DNA of 63,609 nucleotides. Source: CAYHHI01 sp964356335. GTDB taxonomy: Bacteria; Arandabacterota; Arandabacteria; Arandabacterales; Arandabacteraceae. Position numbers and translations under genes: made by a program. This document shows positions 1 through 8,240 of the stretch, piece by piece (position 1 is the first letter of the stretch; the number at the start of each line of letters is the position of its first letter). The stretch spans positions 1 to 63,609 of the forward strand of contig CAYHHI010000017.1 in assembly GCA_964356335.1 (NCBI GenBank), written 5' to 3'. Below the pieces are notes generated by a model. The model had not been told where the DNA came from, searched no databases, and saw only the letters and a list, made by a program, of their open reading frames with translations.

Positions 1-711
1 TTTCTTTTCGTCGGCCCTCTTCTCGATCTCCGAAGCAGGTTTCACCGCACCGGCCCCAGCAATCTTTGCCGCGGTAATGATCACGGGTTTCACAGGAACG
101 CCCTGGTACCCGCTCTTGGCGGCGACCTCGACGAGCGCAATCTTGTCAACTACATCCATACCCTCGGCGACCTTACCGAAGACGGCATAACCGTACTTGG
201 CCGGCTCTTCTCCCGTATGGTCAAGGCGCATGTTGTCAACGAGATTGATGAAGAAGTGGGAAGACCCGCTGTTTATGTCGCCGGTTCGGGCCATTGAAAG
301 CGTGCCCCGGAGGTTGCTCAGGCCGTTGGTGGCTTCATTCTTTATGCTGGGTTTCTGGGGCTTCTGCTTCATGTCCTCGGTAAAGCCGCCTGCCTGGAGC
401 ACGAAACCCTTCACCACCCTGTGGACGATGGTGCTGTCGTAGTACCCCTCGTTGACATACGAAAGGAAATTATCGACTGAAATCGGCGCCTTGTCCTTGA
501 AGAGCTCGATCTTGATGTTGCCGTAGGTGGTCTCGAGGACAACCATCGGGTTGGCTGTAACCTTCGGGCCGACCTTGGCCTCGATGGTGGCCTTTGGCTC
601 GGCGGGCGTGCCCTTAGGTGCCTGGTCGCCGCTGCCCGTCTGTGCTGCTGCGACGCTTGCCGTGATCAAGGGAAGCAGGATGCTGAGTGCAAAAAGCGCG
701 GTTACCTTCAT
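1..711 (-). CDS. Secreted cyclophilin-type peptidyl-prolyl cis-trans isomerase (partial, C-terminus off the window)
   Basis: Read on the minus strand from ATG 711-709; the frame is still open at base 1, so the C-terminus lies outside the window. The N-terminus (MKVTALFALSILLPLITA, then SVAAAQ) is a signal peptide with an AxA-type cleavage site, followed by a low-complexity Pro/Thr/Lys linker. The cyclophilin core then follows (VVLETTYGNIKIELF, FHRV-like IVHRVVKGFVLQ, GTLSMARTGDINSGSSHFFI). It should catalyse prolyl isomerisation during folding of exported proteins. An AAGGAGGGG Shine-Dalgarno lies directly upstream, and a strong promoter is at 741-769. The product class is clear; the full length is unknown. 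Confidence 0.93.
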   Translation of the reverse strand, partial: MKVTALFALSILLPLITASVAAAQTGSGDQAPKGTPAEPKATIEAKVGPKVTANPMVVLETTYGNIKIELFKDKAPISVDNFLSYVNEGYYDSTIVHRVVKGFVLQAGGFTEDMKQKPQKPSIKNEATNGLSNLRGTLSMARTGDINSGSSHFFINLVDNMRLDHTGEEPAKYGYAVFGKVAEGMDVVDKIALVEVAAKSGYQGVPVKPVIITAAKIAGAGAVKPASEIEKRADEKK

Positions 712-740
712 TTTCCCCTCCTTGTGAAACAAACCAAACA

Positions 741-769
741 ATTCTCATAGATTTGGGCACGAATGTCAA
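741..769 (-). promoter_or_regulatory. Predicted sigma70 promoter of the cyclophilin gene
   Basis: On the minus strand: TTGACA (769-764), 17-nt spacer, GAGAAT (746-741). It lies about 30 nt upstream of the ATG at 711 and points into that gene. Confidence 0.7.
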
Positions 770-777
770 GTTGTTTG

Positions 778-804
778 AGGCGTTTCGGCTGTGCCGAAAC
801 GCCT
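778..804. repeat. Perfect 12-bp inverted repeat with 3-nt loop
   Basis: AGGCGTTTCGGC, TGT, GCCGAAACGCCT: a perfect hairpin just upstream of the minus-strand cyclophilin promoter, in the divergent gap 712-943. There is no T-tract on either side, so an intrinsic terminator is not well supported. A protein-binding site or structured element is possible. I see no convincing promoter for the rightward gene in the rest of this gap. Confidence 0.6.
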
Positions 805-943
805 TGCAGATGTTGGCTTTGAAGCTGTCCTCACGATGCTTGCATATGCGGACTCATACCCGTATGCTGTGAGAGAGAGGGGCAGCCGGCGGCAGCTTGG
901 CGGCGAACGTGAAAGGCCGGCACGACAGCAATGAGGAGATCTG

Positions 944-1390
944 ATGGCGGCAGGGAGTGAGACAGATGTTAGGTGTGCCTGTGGGCACACCTTCAAAGTC
1001 TGGATATGGCAGAGTGCCAATGTAACCCAGAAACCCGATCTCAAGAAGACCATTCTCGAAGGCAACATGAACGTCGTCAGGTGTCCCTCGTGCGGCGCAC
1101 GCTTTCATGTTGAAATACCTTTCCTCTATCATGACATGAAGCGAAAAGAATGGATCTGGGTCTATCCTGTGGGCTTTGGCGCTGATGCCGGCCATGTAAA
1201 TGACGAAGTTGAGGCAATGTGGGAGAAGATCACCGCCGCAATGCCCCCGGCCTTGAGAGAGACAATCGAGAGGAACTACAAGACCATGCTTGTCTTCGGC
1301 ATGGATGCTTTGGTTCACTACCTCAAGCACGAGCCCGCGAAAGAAGGTGGCTCGAGGGCCTCTGGGAATCAGAGCACCTTAGACCAGTGA
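944..1390 (+). CDS. CpXC domain protein
   Basis: 148 residues, ATG start with an AGGAG-type site (caatgaggagatctg). The N-terminal half has two Cys pairs, C-x-C (VRCACGHTF, near residue 11) and C-x2-C (VRCPSCGARFHVEIP, near 48), typical of the CpXC family (PF14353). These are small metal-binding-like proteins of unknown biochemical role. The C-terminal half is helical (EAMWEKI, RETIERNYK). The gene is divergent from the cyclophilin and convergent with the DUF362 gene, so there is no operon context. Family call is from the motif pattern; function is unknown. Confidence 0.75.
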   Translation: MAAGSETDVRCACGHTFKVWIWQSANVTQKPDLKKTILEGNMNVVRCPSCGARFHVEIPFLYHDMKRKEWIWVYPVGFGADAGHVNDEVEAMWEKITAAMPPALRETIERNYKTMLVFGMDALVHYLKHEPAKEGGSRASGNQSTLDQ

Positions 1391-1415
1391 GACCGGCCTG
1401 ATTCTCCTCATGGCT

Positions 1416-2492
1416 TCAATACTTGAGGAAGAGCCGTCCCCACTTGCCGGCGAGTGCCTTCTTGACTCTGCCTCTTCCGATGACATTGTACCAGTAGACA
1501 TCGTGGTAGATCACCGAAGCTGCGTAAGACCACGGTGTGATGGCAGTCCGCAGCAACATCTTCTCAAGGGGCTTCAGAGGGCCCCAGTAGATGGCCTTCT
1601 GACCACGACTTGCGAAGGTGCTGGTAGAGCACTTGAAACCGAAATTGATGCCGGAGATGTCTTCCCCGACTACTTCGATCTCTTTGGGATCGCCGCATCC
1701 GAGCCCGTGCTCATGAGCAAGCCTTATGAACTTGAGGCTCATGGGATCGAACCCCATTATCTTGGCTGATATGGCATCGATGGCGACCTGATCGCTTGAA
1801 GCAAGGATCAAGTCCTTCTCATATGGCCGCATGCACCTCGGGCCGGGTCCGTCGCCGGCGAAAGTCCCGTCCATGACTGCGAAAATGCCGGGATGGATCT
1901 CCTTTTGTATGGCGAGGAGATCCACCAGGGTCTCGTGTATCACGGAATGAGTCCAGTGCCGCTTTTCGTGAAGGAGGCCGCCGAAGGCGTTCTTCATGGC
2001 GCCCGTCATAGTCGTGAAGACGTGGGTCTTCATCGTGGGAAGATGGATCACATTGGAGCCGATCAAGCGCTTGGGTATATGGATTCCGTCGGGATAGATG
2101 GAATCGAGCACGAGCATCTTGTGCTTGGGCTCGTAGCGAACCCATTCCTCGCCTTCATAGAGGTGGATGTTTCTGATGCCGTACCTGTCGAGGACCTGCT
2201 TCTGCTTATTCGCCACCTCGCCTCTCTTGGCACTCACGACCACTGTCCGGTTGTGGGCGCCGTAGATCCTTTCCTTCGGGTATCCATCGGCGAGCATGGT
2301 CCTTATGACGCCTTCCAGCTGCCAGGGGGTTGTCGATGTCGCCGGGTACCAAAAATGCCAGGAGATGTTTATCTTGAGTGCCGTCTCCCCATCCTGCGGG
2401 ATTGCCTGCTTGTAGTCGGCCATATGCATCAGACGCGAGAAGTCTTCGAGAACGGTTTCGGGCTTTGTTCTAAGCACAGCGACCTTTGACAT
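1416..2492 (-). CDS. DUF362 domain-containing protein
   Basis: 358 residues if it starts at ATG 2492, which has a GGGAG site 6-7 nt upstream; an in-frame GTG at 2507 overlaps that site and is less likely. The DUF362 signature is visible: ALKINISWH near the start, HLPTMKTHVFTTMTGAMKNAFGG in the middle and DGTFAGDGPGP plus DQVAIDAISAKIMGFDP in the C-terminal half. DUF362 proteins often carry or accompany iron-sulphur clusters, but this one lacks the ferredoxin insert found in the protein at 49726-50826. The last 80 residues are rich in aromatic residues (PWSYAASVIYHDVYWYNV), perhaps a membrane-associated segment. Substrate unknown. Confidence 0.82.
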   Translation of the reverse strand: MSKVAVLRTKPETVLEDFSRLMHMADYKQAIPQDGETALKINISWHFWYPATSTTPWQLEGVIRTMLADGYPKERIYGAHNRTVVVSAKRGEVANKQKQVLDRYGIRNIHLYEGEEWVRYEPKHKMLVLDSIYPDGIHIPKRLIGSNVIHLPTMKTHVFTTMTGAMKNAFGGLLHEKRHWTHSVIHETLVDLLAIQKEIHPGIFAVMDGTFAGDGPGPRCMRPYEKDLILASSDQVAIDAISAKIMGFDPMSLKFIRLAHEHGLGCGDPKEIEVVGEDISGINFGFKCSTSTFASRGQKAIYWGPLKPLEKMLLRTAITPWSYAASVIYHDVYWYNVIGRGRVKKALAGKWGRLFLKY

Positions 2493-2542
2493 CTGCTTCT
2501 CCCTCACTTTGGCTGAGAGTCAACAAGCCGGTATTCAGCAAA

Positions 2543-2631
2543 TGGTGCCGGAGGTCGGATTTGAACCGACACGAGCTTTAGGGCCCGGTGGATTTTGAGT
2601 CCACTGTGTCTGCCAGTTTCACCACTCCGGC
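2543..2631 (-). tRNA. tRNA-Leu(CAA)
   Basis: An 89-nt cloverleaf on the minus strand. Acceptor GCCGGAG pairs with CTCCGGC, discriminator A and an encoded CCA. The anticodon stem GTGGA/TCCAC encloses loop CTCAAAA, giving anticodon CAA. There is a long variable arm, as expected for a type II tRNA, and a T-arm GTCGG-TTCAAAT-CCGAC. Confidence 0.96.
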
Positions 2632-2640
2632 ACCCAGCAC

Positions 2641-2669
2641 ATAATATGGCCCGGTATCACGGGTGTCAA
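2641..2669 (-). promoter_or_regulatory. Promoter of tRNA-Leu
   Basis: Minus strand TTGACA (2669-2664), 17-nt spacer, TATTAT (2646-2641), about 10 nt before the tRNA 5' end. Near-consensus sigma70 promoter. Confidence 0.85.
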
Positions 2670-2776
2670 GGCGAAGAAACGGCGGAGGCTGCCGGGACGC
2701 TCGGTGAACTAAGGGCTTAGCACGAGTGGTGACATATGTCGGGCCTGAGGTAGCATCCTGCGTGTTCGGTTTAGTA

Positions 2777-2804
2777 TTGACTTTGGGTCAGGGTCTGCTA
2801 TATT
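2777..2804 (+). promoter_or_regulatory. Promoter of tRNA-Ala
   Basis: TTGACT (2777-2782), 16-nt spacer, TATATT (2799-2804), 27 nt upstream of the tRNA 5' end. Confidence 0.8.
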
Positions 2805-2831
2805 GGCTCAAAAGCAAGTCTGTACTTGGGT

Positions 2832-2907
2832 GGGGCTGTAGCTCAGTTGGGAGAGCATTTGTCTGGCAGACAAAGGGTCACGGGTTCGACTCCCGTCAGC
2901 TCCACCA
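2832..2907 (+). tRNA. tRNA-Ala(GGC)
   Basis: A 76-nt cloverleaf. Acceptor GGGGCTG/CAGCTCC, D-arm GCTCAGTTGGGAGAGC, anticodon stem TTTGT/ACAAA with loop CTGGCAG (anticodon GGC), T-arm ACGGG-TTCGACT-CCCGT, encoded CCA. The 223 nt from here to the next gene contain no feature I can support beyond a short G/C-rich stem just before the start codon. Confidence 0.97.
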
Positions 2908-3130
2908 TGTTATTTCGCCTGATCATCTGGCCGGCAAGGCATTCCCTCGGAATCATTGCTGCACAGTTCATCTCTTGGGGAGAGTCTGCTCCCACGAAGC
3001 TTGACTATAAAGTTCGGGTGTGGCAATACTCACGATTGACGAATGCGGTGCTGTCGGGTGAAGCAGGAATTGGTTTTGCCTAATCTGGCGTTGGGGGTGT
3101 AGGCTCCATCCCCCCTGGGGGAGGGCATTG

Positions 3131-5083
3131 ATGGCAACGCGAGAAGTGCTGACTTCTTGCACGTGTGACTGCCCCGATACGTGCTCAATCATCGCCACAG
3201 TCTCAGATGACAGGGTCACACGCCTTAGAGGCAATCCTGACTTCAAGGTCACGAGGGGTTTCCTCTGCCGGAAGTCGCGCGGTTTCTTGAAGAGGCTCCT
3301 GAGCCCCGAGCGAGTGCTTTATCCCATGAGGCGAACCGGTCTCACCTGGAAGCGCATCACCTGGGATGAGGCTGCCGATCTCGTGGCTGACAGGACAGAC
3401 GCTGCCCTCAGGCAATACGGCCCGCTTTCGCTTTTCTATTTTCAGGAATCGGGTTCAATCTCTGCTCTGAAGCTTGTGAACCAGAGATTCTTCAACCTCC
3501 TCGGAGGCGCCACCTTCTCAAGCGGCTCGCTTTGCGGTGGTGCAGGGATAGCAGGTCAGACAAGCGATTTCGGCAAGAGGACAAGCCACGATCCCTTCGA
3601 TCTCTTGAATTCAAAGCTGATAATCATATGGGGGAGAAACCCCGCCTGGACCAATGTGCACCTCTTGCCCATTCTCCGTGCCGCCAGGCGCAACGGCACT
3701 CTGGTCGTTCTCATCGATCCCGTTAAGACGGCAACGAGCAGAGTGGTGGACATGCACATAGCGCCACGACCCGGGAGCGATTCCTTCCTTGCGCTGGGAA
3801 TCGCGAAACTGATCATAGCCGAAGGCAGCGTGAACGAAAGCGCGGTAAGGAGTTATACCAACGGCTACGATGACTTCATTGGTCTGGCTGAGCGCTTCGA
3901 TCTTAAAGATATATCTGAAGTGACTGGTGTAACACCCAAAGAAATCAGAGATTTAGCATGGCTATATGCGCGCACCATTCCGGCCGCGATTGTCACAGGG
4001 TGGGGTCTCCAGCGGCGGCGCAACGGTGCCAATATATGTCGGCTGATCGATGCGCTCGGGGCCCTCACGCGGAATATAGGTGTGAGGGGTGGTGGTGTGA
4101 GTCACGGCATGGATGAGACGCGGTGGTTCGACACACGGGTGTGCCTGCGCGACGCTGCCGCCGAACGGAGGGAGATACCCAAGCCTCAGACCGGCCGCGG
4201 TCTTCTGGCCGCGACCGATCCGCCTATTAAGATCGCCGTGGTATCGGGGGGGAATCCTGTGAATCAATGTCCCAACACGGACCTTGTCCGAGCGGGATTT
4301 GAGGCGGTGGAGTTCAAGGTGGTCCTGGACCTGTTCATGACAGACACTGCGAGGCTCGCTGACCTTGTGCTCCCCACAACCCATTTTCTCCAGGAACAGG
4401 ATGTGGTGGGCAGCTACTGGCACAACTATGTGATGCCCGTAAACGTTGCCCAGGCGAGGCTGGGAGAGGAGAAGACAGATCTTGAGATCTTCGCGCTGCT
4501 TGCAAAGAGGCTCGGCGTCGGATCGATGCTTCCGGATGATCACACCTATTGCCTCGACCGCGTCATTGCCCCGCTTAAGGCGGAGGGAATAACTCTGCCC
4601 CAGATTATGGGGGGCCCCCTTCGGCCCGCAAGTGCTGTCGATGTTCCATTCAAAGACAGGAAGTTTCAGACCGCCTCAGGCAAGTTTGAATTCGTGACCG
4701 CGATCCTTCCGACAGGAAGACCCGAGGTGACGCAGTATCCCTACTACCTTATGTCGCCGCATCCCAGAGATACGGTTCATTCCCAGCTTCCCGGCGAGTT
4801 CGAGGCGAGACTTCCCATAGCCCACATTTCGGCGTATTTGGCAGGGATACTCAGGGCAAGCAACGGCGACGAAGTCGTGGTCGAGACAGCCAAGGGCTCG
4901 CTCAAGTGTATCGCGAGTGTCGATGAGGCCGTCGGGCCACACATAGTGATGATCTACGAAGGATCGTGGGACGGGCTTGGCGGTTCGGTGAACCGCCTCA
5001 CATCCGACGAATTGAGCGACGACGGTCTGTGTGCTACATACAATGATGTGCTGTGCCGAATTCATAAGGTTGTGAAGACGTGA
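3131..5083 (+). CDS. Molybdopterin-dependent oxidoreductase (formate dehydrogenase/DMSO reductase superfamily)
   Basis: 650 residues from ATG 3131, with GGGAGG 8 nt upstream. The N-terminus carries the [4Fe-4S] binding cysteines (C-T-C-D-C-P-D-T-C near residues 10-18 and LCRK near 46). The Mo/W-bis-MGD domain follows (WKRITWDEA, LIIIWGRNPAWTNVH, VLIDPVKTATS, GWGLQRRRNGANICRLIDAL, ADLVLPTTHFLQEQD), then a C-terminal molydop-binding domain (SPHPRDTVHSQ). GSLCGGAG near residue 138 sits where family members place the metal ligand. No in-frame TGA suggests selenocysteine. The physiological substrate cannot be told from sequence; this CDCPDTC subgroup is widespread in anaerobes. There is no Tat signal, so it is probably cytoplasmic. 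It is followed 61 nt downstream by the RACo-like gene, likely the same transcript. Confidence 0.88.
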   Translation: MATREVLTSCTCDCPDTCSIIATVSDDRVTRLRGNPDFKVTRGFLCRKSRGFLKRLLSPERVLYPMRRTGLTWKRITWDEAADLVADRTDAALRQYGPLSLFYFQESGSISALKLVNQRFFNLLGGATFSSGSLCGGAGIAGQTSDFGKRTSHDPFDLLNSKLIIIWGRNPAWTNVHLLPILRAARRNGTLVVLIDPVKTATSRVVDMHIAPRPGSDSFLALGIAKLIIAEGSVNESAVRSYTNGYDDFIGLAERFDLKDISEVTGVTPKEIRDLAWLYARTIPAAIVTGWGLQRRRNGANICRLIDALGALTRNIGVRGGGVSHGMDETRWFDTRVCLRDAAAERREIPKPQTGRGLLAATDPPIKIAVVSGGNPVNQCPNTDLVRAGFEAVEFKVVLDLFMTDTARLADLVLPTTHFLQEQDVVGSYWHNYVMPVNVAQARLGEEKTDLEIFALLAKRLGVGSMLPDDHTYCLDRVIAPLKAEGITLPQIMGGPLRPASAVDVPFKDRKFQTASGKFEFVTAILPTGRPEVTQYPYYLMSPHPRDTVHSQLPGEFEARLPIAHISAYLAGILRASNGDEVVVETAKGSLKCIASVDEAVGPHIVMIYEGSWDGLGGSVNRLTSDELSDDGLCATYNDVLCRIHKVVKT

Positions 5084-5144
5084 TGAGGAGAGTACCGGAT
5101 CGTGTGGCGGTCACCCGGTGGCCGGCGCCGGTTCCAGGAATTTC

Positions 5145-7004
5145 ATGGTACTCGATCGGAGAGGTGCCCAATTGCAGAAGCAGTCGGTAAGAGTCACCTT
5201 CAAGCCTGACTCCAAAGAGATCTGGGTCGTGTCGGGCTCCACAATAAAGGAAGCCCTCTTCGCCGCCTCGATTCCCATTTCGCTGCCCTGCGGGGGCCAT
5301 GGCAGATGCGGTAGGTGCCTCGTATTCGTCGAAGGCAGAGTATCGACGCCGGGTGAAGACGAGATCCGGAAAATCCCACCGCGCATGAAGAGTGCAAGGC
5401 TTGCGTGCCTGGCAAGGATTGAAGGGGACACCTTGGTAACGGTACCGCCCTCATCAAGAGTCGCAATTCAGAAAATCGCTGCCCGGGGTGTTACATCCGG
5501 GAAATATCGCTTCAAGCCGAACGTGATCAAGGTCTTCCTTGGCAAGATGAAGCCACCGGCGATGCGCACCCTTGAGAAAGACTATGGCATCCGGATTGAA
5601 GACATAGCCCTCAGCAGGATGACCGATCCGGATCTCATGGATACAGCGCTCCGGGTGGACCCCGAGTGGGGATTGGGGCTGCATTCCAATGCCACGGTCA
5701 TTGCCATGAAGAATGAGATAATCGGCTTCGAGGCTGGAGACACCTCCTCCGAATGTTACGGGGTCGCCCTTGACATCGGAACCAATACCGTTGTCTGCTC
5801 GCTTGTTGATCTCACCACCGGTAGGGAGCTGGGGGTCGCCTCCACAATCAATCCTCAGGTCATGCACGGGGACGATGTCATCTCTCGCATAAGGTTTGCG
5901 AAAACTTCGGGTGGGCTTGAGCTCCTGCGTCTTGAGATCGTAAACCTGATCAACGGTCTCGTTGAAGAGATCGCTCGAAGCCTCAAACTCGAAAGGAAGA
6001 GAATCTATCTATGCAGCGCCGTCGGCAACACCGCCATGCAGCACATTCTTGTGGGCGTCTCGCCGGTCGATTTGGGGAGAGCTCCTTACCGGGCGCGGAT
6101 CGTCTCGTCGGTTGAAACGCTTGCTTCCAGGGCCGGTATGAAAGCACATCCCGACTGCAGGCTGGTGATGCCGCCAGTGATAGGAGGATTCGTCGGGGGC
6201 GATTTGGTGGCTCTGATTGTGGCGCAATCACTCCACAAACGCAAGCGGCCCGTCATAGCGGTTGATCTTGGAACCAACGGCGAGATAGTGCTGGCATCGA
6301 ACGGCAAGATTGCGGCCTGCTCGACGGCTGCCGGTCCCGCATTCGAGGGAGAACGCATAAGTGCGGGCGTGAGAGCCATTGATGGTGCGATCGAGGACGT
6401 GCGGATCATGAGGAGGGGTGTGAGACTCAAATGCATAGGCGACGCAAGACCGGTCGGCCTATGCGGCTCGGGCCTCCTTGCGGCGGTGGCCGAGCTGGTG
6501 CGCGTCAAAGTAATCGATTCGACAGGCAGGATCCGGACGAAGGAAGAGATCGAGGATGCGATGCTTGCCAGGAGAGTGTTTGATGGCGAGCGAGGCCGTG
6601 AGTTCAGTGTGTGCCACAAGCCGTCAATCAGATTGAGGCAAGGCGACATAAGAGAGGTGCAGCTCGGTAAAGCAGCGATATGCGCAGGCATAAAAGTGCT
6701 ATCAAACGCTGTCGGGATTGGACTAGATGAGATAAGTGACATTCTTATTGCCGGCAGTTTCGGCTCTGCCCTGAAGCCTTCGAGCATAAGAGCGATAGGG
6801 CTTGTTCCGCATGTGATGAAGGCGAGGATCAGAGTGATAGGCAACTCGGCTATTGAAGGTGCAAAGATCCTGTTGACCTCACAGCAAGCAAGTGAGGAAG
6901 CAAAGGAGATTGCGGCTCGCGCTGAGCATGTCGAGCTCTTTTCACGCCCCGAATTCAAGGATGAGTTCTACGCCAGCATGGGTTTTCCGGAGCCCTCATC
7001 CTGA
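5145..7004 (+). CDS. RACo-like ASKHA protein with N-terminal [2Fe-2S] ferredoxin domain (DUF4445)
   Basis: About 619 residues. The start is uncertain: GTG 5118, ATG 5145 (AGGA site) or TTG 5172, which has the best site (GGAGAGG, 7 nt). A plant-type ferredoxin module (LPCGGHGRCGRC and later ACLAR) leads into an actin-like ATPase core (GVALDIGTNTVVC, AVGNTAMQHILVG, AVDLGTNGEIVLA, LCGSGLLAAVAEL, ILIAGSFGSAL). Proteins of this build (RACo, RamA relatives) use ATP to drive reduction of inactive Co(II) corrinoid proteins in methyl-transfer pathways. No corrinoid protein or methyltransferase lies nearby, so the client is unknown. Pairing with the molybdopterin enzyme may mean the two share an electron-transfer role (inference). 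Confidence 0.85.
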   Translation: MVLDRRGAQLQKQSVRVTFKPDSKEIWVVSGSTIKEALFAASIPISLPCGGHGRCGRCLVFVEGRVSTPGEDEIRKIPPRMKSARLACLARIEGDTLVTVPPSSRVAIQKIAARGVTSGKYRFKPNVIKVFLGKMKPPAMRTLEKDYGIRIEDIALSRMTDPDLMDTALRVDPEWGLGLHSNATVIAMKNEIIGFEAGDTSSECYGVALDIGTNTVVCSLVDLTTGRELGVASTINPQVMHGDDVISRIRFAKTSGGLELLRLEIVNLINGLVEEIARSLKLERKRIYLCSAVGNTAMQHILVGVSPVDLGRAPYRARIVSSVETLASRAGMKAHPDCRLVMPPVIGGFVGGDLVALIVAQSLHKRKRPVIAVDLGTNGEIVLASNGKIAACSTAAGPAFEGERISAGVRAIDGAIEDVRIMRRGVRLKCIGDARPVGLCGSGLLAAVAELVRVKVIDSTGRIRTKEEIEDAMLARRVFDGERGREFSVCHKPSIRLRQGDIREVQLGKAAICAGIKVLSNAVGIGLDEISDILIAGSFGSALKPSSIRAIGLVPHVMKARIRVIGNSAIEGAKILLTSQQASEEAKEIAARAEHVELFSRPEFKDEFYASMGFPEPSS

Positions 7005-7025
7005 CCCTCTCCCAGAGGGAGAGGG
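7005..7025. repeat. REP-like hairpin CCCTCTCCC-AGA-GGGAGAGGG
   Basis: A perfect 9-bp stem with a 3-nt loop that begins immediately after the stop codon of the RACo-like gene. The surrounding string (ccctcatcctga before it, aaacccg after) resembles short interspersed repeats seen in many bacterial genomes, so the last four codons of the gene may be repeat-derived. It could act as an mRNA 3' end stabiliser. It has no T-run, so a classic terminator is less likely. Confidence 0.6.
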
Positions 7026-7325
7026 AAACCCGCCCTGATTGCTCTCAGCAAGGAGAGGGAATAGGCAGGGGGAACAATGTGACAAGTGCGGAATTAGGCC
7101 CAGCCGAGTAAGGGTTTTCACCCAGACGAGGTCCCGAGAAGGCGCCGACCCCGGCGCCCGTTCTTGCTCCTTCTTCGTTGCGTTCATTTCGAACCATGCC
7201 ATAAATCCTTTACTTTCAATCCTCTGAGGCGCAAGGCGAATTGGTCGCCAGGCTCGCGGCGAGTCTTACCGCTTTGGGCCGTCCCTGGCATGTCAGTTGC
7301 ACCTTATGTTTACCGACAACTGAAT

Positions 7326-7457
7326 AGAAGTACAAATGGAGTTCCCTGCTATGCTCGTGACTTGCCAGGTCGTGGGCTGATCTCCTAAAAAAACGATCGA
7401 CGAGTTTCACGATTGCCTCGCGCACGGCATTTCAGTGGGGAACTCCATTTGTATTCT
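7326..7457. repeat. Long-range inverted repeat upstream of pduL
   Basis: TACAAATGGAGTTCCC (7331-7346) and its exact complement GGGAACTCCATTTGTA (7438-7453), extendable by four more pairs with one bulge (AGAA/TTCT). The two arms are separated by 91 nt. The right arm ends about 16 nt upstream of the predicted -35 of the BMC operon. It may be the ends of a small mobile element or a paired operator/looping site. Confidence 0.7.
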
Positions 7458-7469
7458 GGGACATTCCGA

Positions 7470-7499
7470 TTGACACCCCGCAAAGCAATCTGCTACCTT
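7470..7499 (+). promoter_or_regulatory. Predicted promoter of the BMC operon
   Basis: TTGACA (7470-7475), 18-nt spacer, TACCTT (7494-7499) with an upstream TG (extended -10). The -35 is perfect and the -10 is weak, which would fit a regulated promoter. pduL starts 66 nt downstream. Confidence 0.55.
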
Positions 7500-7564
7500 C
7501 TTCACTGGTCACACGAAGCGCCAGCCCGGCCCCGAGCGACCCTGGCCGTAGAGGTTCGAGTTCA

Positions 7565-8221
7565 ATGGAAGATCTTGATCTTGGCAGGCTTACCGATGAG
7601 GTCGCCAGACGGGTGCATGCGAGGATCATCTCCTCCGACCTTGAGGGCAGGATAGTCGTGCCTATCGGTGTATCTGCAAGGCACATGCACCTCACGCGCG
7701 AAGTGCTCGAGGGTCTTTTCGGCAAGGGACATGACCTCGGGGTGTCTCGGCCCTTGAGCCAGGGAGGTGAATTCGCCGCCGAGGAGACAGTCACGATCGT
7801 GGGATCGAACGGACGAGCAATCGAGAAGGTGAGAATCCTTGGCCCTCTGAGGCCATTTGCCCAGGCGGAGCTCGCAAGAAGCGACGGCTTGAGACTGGGG
7901 CTCGATCTTCCCGTTAGAAAAACCGGAGACCTGAATGGCACCCCTGGGCTCACAGTTGTCGGCCCGTGCGGCACCGTGGTCCTGAAGGAGGGAGCGATCC
8001 GCGCCACCCGGCACATCCACATGAGCCAAGATGATGCCGGAAGATTCGGCCTTCGGGATGGCCGGATTGTCAGGACAAGAGTCGCCGGCGTAAGGGCGGT
8101 CACTTTCGAGAACGTCGAGGTCAGGGTGGACGAGAGATTTATGCTTGACTTTCATATAGATACTGATGATGCTAACGCTTCCGGGGTGGATACGGGCTGT
8201 TTTGCTGAGGTTATTGTGTAG
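7565..8221 (+). CDS. pduL: PduL-type phosphate propanoyltransferase of the microcompartment
   Basis: 218 residues. It converts acyl-CoA plus phosphate to acyl phosphate, recycling CoA inside the compartment. The two halves of the PduL fold each show their metal-binding motif: SARHMHL (residues 37-43) and RHIHMS near 149. The first 20 or so residues (LGRLTDEVARRVHARI) form an amphipathic helix separated from the core, typical of an encapsulation peptide that targets PduL to the BMC lumen. First gene of the BMC operon, followed 19 nt later by the first hexamer gene. The acyl group is probably lactyl or propionyl, judged only from the aldolase downstream. Confidence 0.93.
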   Translation: MEDLDLGRLTDEVARRVHARIISSDLEGRIVVPIGVSARHMHLTREVLEGLFGKGHDLGVSRPLSQGGEFAAEETVTIVGSNGRAIEKVRILGPLRPFAQAELARSDGLRLGLDLPVRKTGDLNGTPGLTVVGPCGTVVLKEGAIRATRHIHMSQDDAGRFGLRDGRIVRTRVAGVRAVTFENVEVRVDERFMLDFHIDTDDANASGVDTGCFAEVIV

Positions 8222-8240
8222 GACGAGGAGGTGATTCCCC

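Larger units (their letters stand above)
7026..7564. other. Long intergenic region upstream of the microcompartment operon
   Basis: About 540 nt with no credible gene in either strand. It holds a large inverted repeat (7326-7457) and, near its right end, a promoter for the BMC operon (7470-7499). The left half (7026-7320) has G/C-rich short palindromes but nothing I can name. Confidence 0.6.

Noticed and set aside
7026..7564. Cobalamin riboswitch upstream of the BMC genes
   Set aside because: No B12 box or expected core could be found, and the locus has no B12-dependent dehydratase.
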